Below are positions 60,214-64,000 of a stretch of 64,000 nt of DNA, piece after piece; the stretch's first letter is position 1; the number at the start of each line of letters is the position of its first letter. Source of the stretch: Chloroflexota bacterium (GTDB lineage Bacteria; Chloroflexota; Anaerolineae; Promineifilales; Promineifilaceae); the NCBI GenBank assembly GCA_014584575.1, contig JACTMP010000035.1:62544-126543 (forward strand). The letters run 5' to 3'. Below the pieces are notes generated by a model. It saw nothing but the letters and a program-made list of their open reading frames with translations, was not told the DNA's origin and did no database searches. A program made the position numbers and the translations under genes.

Positions 60214-60698
60214 TGCACATAGATAAACGCGAACGCAACTATATTGCCATTTCCGTCTTACTGATGCTCATCTTTGCATCGGCGTTAATGGTGAGCGCCT
60301 TTGCCTATGGCATTCAGGTGCCGGCGCCTTACGAGCGGGTAGACCCGCGCACGGTAGCCACGCCGGGCGTATCCCCCTGGGGCGACCCGGTGGAGGAACG
60401 GGTGCGCGAGTTGACCCCCAACAAGTATGAGGCCTACATCCTGGCGCAAACCTGGGCCTTCCTGCCCAACCGGGTCACCATCCCCAAAGGCTCTTCCCTG
60501 ACGCTCTACGTGACCAGCAAGGATGTGCAGCATGGCTTCAACATTCAAGGCACCAACATCAATATGATGGTTTTGCCCGGCCAGGTCTCTAAGTTAACGG
60601 CGACGTTTGACAAACCGGGCACCTACAACATCGTCTGCAACGAGTATTGCGGCGTTGGGCATCAGATCATGTATGCCACAATTGAGGTGCAACCGTGA
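60213..60698 (+). CDS. Cytochrome c oxidase subunit II (ba3 type, CuA)
   Basis: A 161-residue protein, about the length of Thermus ba3 subunit II, with one N-terminal helix (YIAISVLLMLIFASALMVSAF) and a cupredoxin domain on the outside. CuA ligands: VQHGFNI (His) and CNEYCGVGHQIM (two Cys, His, Met). It accepts electrons from cytochrome c. The start is MHIDKRERN at 60213, sharing a base with the IIa stop. Confidence 0.95.
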   Translation: MHIDKRERNYIAISVLLMLIFASALMVSAFAYGIQVPAPYERVDPRTVATPGVSPWGDPVEERVRELTPNKYEAYILAQTWAFLPNRVTIPKGSSLTLYVTSKDVQHGFNIQGTNINMMVLPGQVSKLTATFDKPGTYNIVCNEYCGVGHQIMYATIEVQP

Positions 60699-60712
60699 TG
60701 GTTCGTTGTAAT

Positions 60713-60761
60713 CGTAATCCGTATGCCGTGACCTGTTATCCGATTACGGATTACCGATTAC
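60713..60761. repeat. Heptamer array between subunit II and heme O synthase
   Basis: CGTAATC, CGTATGC, CGTGACC, TGTTATC, CGATTAC, GGATTAC, CGATTAC; the two halves are reverse-complementary. It interrupts the oxidase operon and is followed by the AGAGAGG ribosome site. Confidence 0.85.
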
Positions 60762-60778
60762 GGAAAGAGAGGCAATAG

Positions 60779-61693
60779 ATGGATGCTCTGAATGAACTGG
60801 TTCAGCCGGTAGCGGTACCCCGGTCGTGGTGGAAAACGGCCGTCACCCTGTTCAAATTGCGCGTTGTCTCCCTGCTGCTGCTGGCGGCTTTTGGCGGGGC
60901 GGCATTGGGCGCGCTGGTTGTGGAGTCGGTTTCCCTGTGGACCTGGTTGCTGCTGGCGGTCACCGGTACATTGTCGGCCGGGGGTGCGTCAGCCATCAAC
61001 CAATACCTGGAGCGGGAACGAGACACCCACATGCGGCGCACGGCGCGACGGCCGTTAGCCACCGGACAAATTGCCAACCCTGGCCTGGTGCTGGGCATCG
61101 GCGTGGGCATGGTGCTGCTGGCGGGGACGCTGGCATTGGCGGCGGGCAATCCGGCGCTGGCCTTCTGGGTGCTGCTGGGCGCGGCCATTTACGTGGGCGT
61201 CTACACCGTCTGGCTGAAGCCACGCACCACACTAAATATCGTCATTGGCGGCGCGGCGGGTAGCTGCGCTGTCCTCAGCGGTGGCGCGGCCGTAGGCGCC
61301 TGGAATGTTTTGGGCGTCTGGCTGTTGGCGGCGCTGGTTTTTGTGTGGACGCCGGTACATTTTTGGGCGCTGGCCATCGCCTACCGCGATGATTATGCCG
61401 CCGCTGGTTTTCCCATGCTGCCTGCCCGCGTGCCGCCGGTCACGGCCGCGCGTTGGACGGCGCTGCACACGGTGTTAACGGCCGTGTGCGGCCTGGCGCT
61501 TGGTTTCTGGCCCCAGGTGGATGTGTGGTATTTGCTGCCGGTGGGTGTGGTCACGGCCGTGCTCATCCAGCGCACCCTCATCCTGCTGCAAAACCCCGGC
61601 CAACGGCGCGCTGCTCTGGCTCTCTTCCATCTATCCAATCTCTATCTGGCACTCGTTCTAGTCGTCGTCATGCTGGCGACTTTATGGAGGTAA
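60779..61693 (+). CDS. ctaB: Protoheme IX farnesyltransferase (heme O synthase)
   Basis: A 304-residue UbiA-family membrane enzyme with about nine helices. NQYLERERDTHMRRTARRPL is the first Asp-rich prenyl-diphosphate site, and AYRDDYAAAGFPMLP the second, both diagnostic of CyoE/CtaB. It converts heme B to heme O, the precursor of heme A. No heme A synthase (ctaA) is in the window. Located between subunits II and I of the oxidase. Contains several ACGGCCGT copies, unlike subunit I. Confidence 0.95.
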   Translation: MDALNELVQPVAVPRSWWKTAVTLFKLRVVSLLLLAAFGGAALGALVVESVSLWTWLLLAVTGTLSAGGASAINQYLERERDTHMRRTARRPLATGQIANPGLVLGIGVGMVLLAGTLALAAGNPALAFWVLLGAAIYVGVYTVWLKPRTTLNIVIGGAAGSCAVLSGGAAVGAWNVLGVWLLAALVFVWTPVHFWALAIAYRDDYAAAGFPMLPARVPPVTAARWTALHTVLTAVCGLALGFWPQVDVWYLLPVGVVTAVLIQRTLILLQNPGQRRAALALFHLSNLYLALVLVVVMLATLWR

Positions 61694-61697
61694 ATTC

Positions 61698-63335
61698 ATG
61701 TACAAAACATCAGACAAACTCACTGCCTGGTTCATTGGCATCGGCATGGCCACCCTTTTTGTCGGTGGGTCGCTGGGGCCAATCCAAAAGCTCGAACACG
61801 TGGGCATCAACCTGTATACCGCCCTCAACAGCATCGGTCTGGCCAGCTACTACCAGGGCCTTACCATTCACGCCGTCCTCAACGCCCTGGTCTGGACGAC
61901 CTTCTTCATCGTCGGCTTTTTCACCTTCATCATCCCCCGCAGTCTGGAAAAGCCGCTGACCATACCCAAACTGAACGTCCTGGCCCTCATTCTCATGGTG
62001 GTCGGGCTGGTCATGGCCGCTATTCCCATCCTGTTGAACCTGGCGACCGTGTTGTTCACCTTCTACCCGCCATTGCAGGCCAACCCCTTCTTTTACATCG
62101 GCCTGGTGCTGGTCGTGGTGGGTTCCTGGGTAGCCGGTTATGGCTTCTATGCCACCTACCTGTCCTGGCGTAAAGAACACAAAGGGGAACAAACGCCGCT
62201 CATCGCTCTGGGCAGCATTATCACCATGGTCATGTGGCAGATCGCTACCATCGGCGTGGCGGTAGAACTGCTCGTCTTTGTCATCCCCTGGTCTTTCGGC
62301 CTGGTCGCCGGAGTAGACCCGCAGTTGGCGCGTACCTTTTTCTGGTTCACCGGCCACCCGCTGGTTTACTTCTGGCTGCTGCCAGCCTACATCTCCTGGT
62401 ATTGCATGGTGCCTAAACAGGCAGGCGGCAAATTGTTCAGCGAACCGCTGGCGCGGCTGGTCTTCTGGCTCTTCCTGGCGCTTTCCGTGCCGGTGGGGTT
62501 GCACCACCAGTTTTTGGACCCTGGCGTACCACAGGGCTGGAAAATCGTCCATTTCGTCCTCACTTTTAGCCTGTTCATCCCCAGCATGATCACCGCCTTT
62601 ACAGTGATTGCTTCGCTGGAGATTGGCGGGCGGGCGCGGGGCGGCACGGGTTTGCTGAACTGGGTGCGTTATCTGCCCTGGGGCAATCCCTCTTTCGCCG
62701 CCCAAAACCTGGCGATGATCCTGTTTGCCTTTGGTGGCATCAGCGGCCTGACCAATTCCAGCTATAACCTGAATTTAGCCGTCCACAACACCATGTGGGT
62801 GCCCGGCCATTTTCACCTGACGGTGGGTTCGGCCGTGACCCTCACCTTCATCGGCATTGCTTACTGGCTGGTGCCGATGCTCTCCAACAAACCGCTGTGG
62901 AGCGCGAAAATGGGTGTCTGGCAGGCATGGACATGGTTTGCGGGCATGCTGCTCATGTCCAATGCGCTGCACATCATCGGCCTGAACCTGAGCGTGCCCC
63001 GCCGCACTATGCTGGGCGCCGCTCCCTACGCCGCCACAGACTGGCAGCCAATGTTAATTGAAGCGGCCATTGGCGGTACGATTTTAGGCATCAGCGGCCT
63101 GCTCTTTTACATCAACATGACGGCCACGGTCTTGCAGAAGAAACGACTGGAAACGCCCATCGAAATGCCGGTGGCCGAGGTGTACCATTCTGAAGAACCG
63201 GTACCCAACTGGCTGGATGCCTGGCGACCCTGGGTAGTGGTAACAATTCTGTTAATTGTGGTGGCATACGGCCCGATTCTGGTAGACTTACTTTCAAATA
63301 TGCAGTTGACCTCACCAGGCTTTAAGGTGTGGTAA
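61698..63335 (+). CDS. Cytochrome c oxidase subunit I (ba3 type)
   Basis: A 545-residue heme-copper oxidase with 12-13 helices. Ligands are visible: YYQGLTIHAVLNAL (low-spin heme His), FWFTGHPLVYFWLLPAY (CuB His with the cross-linked Tyr), VGLHHQFLDPG (two CuB His) and HNTMWVPGHFHLT (heme a3 and low-spin heme His). The lack of the D-channel motifs and the subunit IIa neighbour place it in the B family (ba3). It reduces O2 to water and pumps protons. It lies 4 bp after ctaB with GGAGG before the ATG. No complete ACGGCCGT in 1.6 kb. Confidence 0.95.
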   Translation: MYKTSDKLTAWFIGIGMATLFVGGSLGPIQKLEHVGINLYTALNSIGLASYYQGLTIHAVLNALVWTTFFIVGFFTFIIPRSLEKPLTIPKLNVLALILMVVGLVMAAIPILLNLATVLFTFYPPLQANPFFYIGLVLVVVGSWVAGYGFYATYLSWRKEHKGEQTPLIALGSIITMVMWQIATIGVAVELLVFVIPWSFGLVAGVDPQLARTFFWFTGHPLVYFWLLPAYISWYCMVPKQAGGKLFSEPLARLVFWLFLALSVPVGLHHQFLDPGVPQGWKIVHFVLTFSLFIPSMITAFTVIASLEIGGRARGGTGLLNWVRYLPWGNPSFAAQNLAMILFAFGGISGLTNSSYNLNLAVHNTMWVPGHFHLTVGSAVTLTFIGIAYWLVPMLSNKPLWSAKMGVWQAWTWFAGMLLMSNALHIIGLNLSVPRRTMLGAAPYAATDWQPMLIEAAIGGTILGISGLLFYINMTATVLQKKRLETPIEMPVAEVYHSEEPVPNWLDAWRPWVVVTILLIVVAYGPILVDLLSNMQLTSPGFKVW

Positions 63336-63342
63336 ACTCGTT

Positions 63343-63391
63343 TTTGTAGTAGCCAAATGAGTGGTTAAACGGCTAAAGCCGCTACTACAAA
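63343..63391. repeat. GTAGTAGC...GCTACTAC hairpin
   Basis: 11-bp arms (63343-63353 and 63381-63391) with an inner GGCT-AA-AGCC stem, between subunit I and the cytochrome c gene. GTAG/CTAC-bounded like the other palindromes. Confidence 0.78.
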
Positions 63392-63416
63392 CCAACTACT
63401 TAACGGAGGTTTTTCA

Positions 63417-63854
63417 ATGCGTAAGTTTAGTTTAGTGGTTTTATTAGTTCTGGCTCTTTCCCTGTTCCTGGCAGCCTGTGGCGGCGGGGGCAGTGAACCA
63501 GCCAGCGACAGTGCGGCCGTCGCGCCGCGTTCGGGCAGCGGCAATGTAGCCAATGGCGAAAAGTTGTACAAACAACCCGTTATTGGCAAGAACAGCGCCC
63601 CCGGTTGTAACACCTGCCATTCGTTGGATGAGGGTGTGGTGTTGGTAGGCCCGTCTCATGCAGGGATGGGGACACGAGCGGAAACGGCCGTGTCCGGCCA
63701 ATCTGCCGAAGATTATCTGCGTGAATCCATCATCAACCCCAACGCCCACATAACGGAAGGATATGCCGAAGGTGTGATGTACCAAAACTATGGCGCTGAT
63801 TTGACCGAACAGGAAATCAACGACCTGGTGGCCTTTTTGCTGTCGCTTAAATAA
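63417..63854 (+). CDS. Lipoprotein mono-heme cytochrome c
   Basis: A 145-residue predicted lipoprotein (lipobox LFLAAC, Cys21) with one heme site CNTCH near residue 64-68 and a class I cytochrome fold: NGEKLYKQPVIG, GPSHAGMG, EDYLRESIINPNAHITEGY, GVMYQNYGADLTEQEINDLVAFLLSL; the distal Met is probably in GVMYQNYG. Anchored outside, it is the likely electron donor to the CuA site of the ba3 oxidase. GGAGG precedes the ATG. Confidence 0.92.
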   Translation: MRKFSLVVLLVLALSLFLAACGGGGSEPASDSAAVAPRSGSGNVANGEKLYKQPVIGKNSAPGCNTCHSLDEGVVLVGPSHAGMGTRAETAVSGQSAEDYLRESIINPNAHITEGYAEGVMYQNYGADLTEQEINDLVAFLLSLK

Positions 63855-63861
63855 CCTAGCA

Positions 63862-63903
63862 GGAGATTGGAGATTGGTGAATTGGAGATTGGAAAATCTC
63901 TAA
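63862..63903. repeat. Heptamer array GGAGATT
   Basis: GGAGATT, GGAGATT, GGTGAAT, TGGAGAT, TGGAAAA, TCTCTAA after the cytochrome c gene; same theme as 21982-22030. The rest of the window to 64000 shows no gene; a TGCTATAAT on the minus strand at 63936-63944 could be a promoter. Confidence 0.6.
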
Positions 63904-64000
63904 GAGCGTGTTGCAAAAATCAGCAGCCGCGAGTCATTATAGCATAAGCAACGGCCGTCAGGCAGCACCGTGTCAACGCCCGGTCATGTATAGGCCTGCG

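Noticed and set aside
1..64000. tRNA or rRNA genes, insertion sequences, integrases
   Set aside because: I looked for T-loop GGTTCGA-type sequences, CCA ends, rRNA cores and transposase motifs (DDE, HUH) and saw none that could be supported.

Overview
The window looks like chromosomal DNA of a Chloroflexota bacterium (Anaerolineae, Caldilineae or Ardenticatenia-like). This is inferred from giant STAND/TPR regulators (kinase-cyclase-ATPase and BTAD-NB-ARC-TPR), many beta-propeller lipoproteins, secreted beta-helix proteins ending in a short YLP-type tail, and a ba3-type oxidase. No rRNA, tRNA, CRISPR array, transposase or phage gene was found, so the lineage is not proven from this window alone.

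Layout. 0-1.3 kb: class II aldolase (minus). 1.7-5.6 kb: Ser/Thr kinase fused to a degenerate cyclase, an AAA/STAND ATPase and TPRs. 5.6-17.6 kb: six minus-strand genes for lipoproteins, a membrane propeller and a beta-helix protein, with a divergent BTAD/STAND regulator (17.7-20.8 kb) at their head. 20.8-24.5 kb: acyl-CoA dehydrogenase, URO-D family protein and GlcF-like Fe-S protein. 24.5-24.9 kb: non-coding block with nested hairpins. 24.9-29.9 kb: membrane protein, FecR-like protein, acylphosphatase and a propeller protein. 30.1-33.2 kb: Zn/Cd/Pb-type P-ATPase and a methyltransferase. 33.3-38.0 kb: KdpD-like kinase, KdpE-like regulator, small USP-like protein and KimA-like K+ importer, with a candidate operator in between. 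38.1-41.4 kb: SDR, DUF1461 membrane protein and MFS/spermidine-synthase fusion. 41.8-47.8 kb: three secreted proteins. 47.9-51.8 kb: TPR protein, a DUF433/DUF5615 toxin-antitoxin pair with a broken toxin, and an NB-ARC ATPase. 52-56.3 kb: PLP desulfhydrase-like enzyme and two secreted propeller proteins. 56.4-63.9 kb: Crp/Fnr and Rrf2 regulators around a ba3 oxidase operon (Sco, Sco, subunit IIa, subunit II, heme O synthase, subunit I, lipoprotein cytochrome c).

Three genome-wide signals stand out. (1) The palindromic octamer ACGGCCGT recurs throughout, inside genes in all frames, far above chance, like HIP1 of cyanobacteria. (2) Many intergenic regions consist of degenerate heptamer arrays whose sequence theme changes from locus to locus. 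They often run from a stop codon to the next Shine-Dalgarno and contain the stop codons themselves. (3) Secreted proteins that are not lipoproteins end in (or carry before a linker) [YF]-L-P-hydrophobic-[RK]-P, a candidate C-terminal sorting tag. Two families of hairpin repeats (GTAG...CTAC and AGACATCCGATTTCT-type 15-3-15 stems) also lie between genes.

All calls are from reading the sequence; no database search was run.
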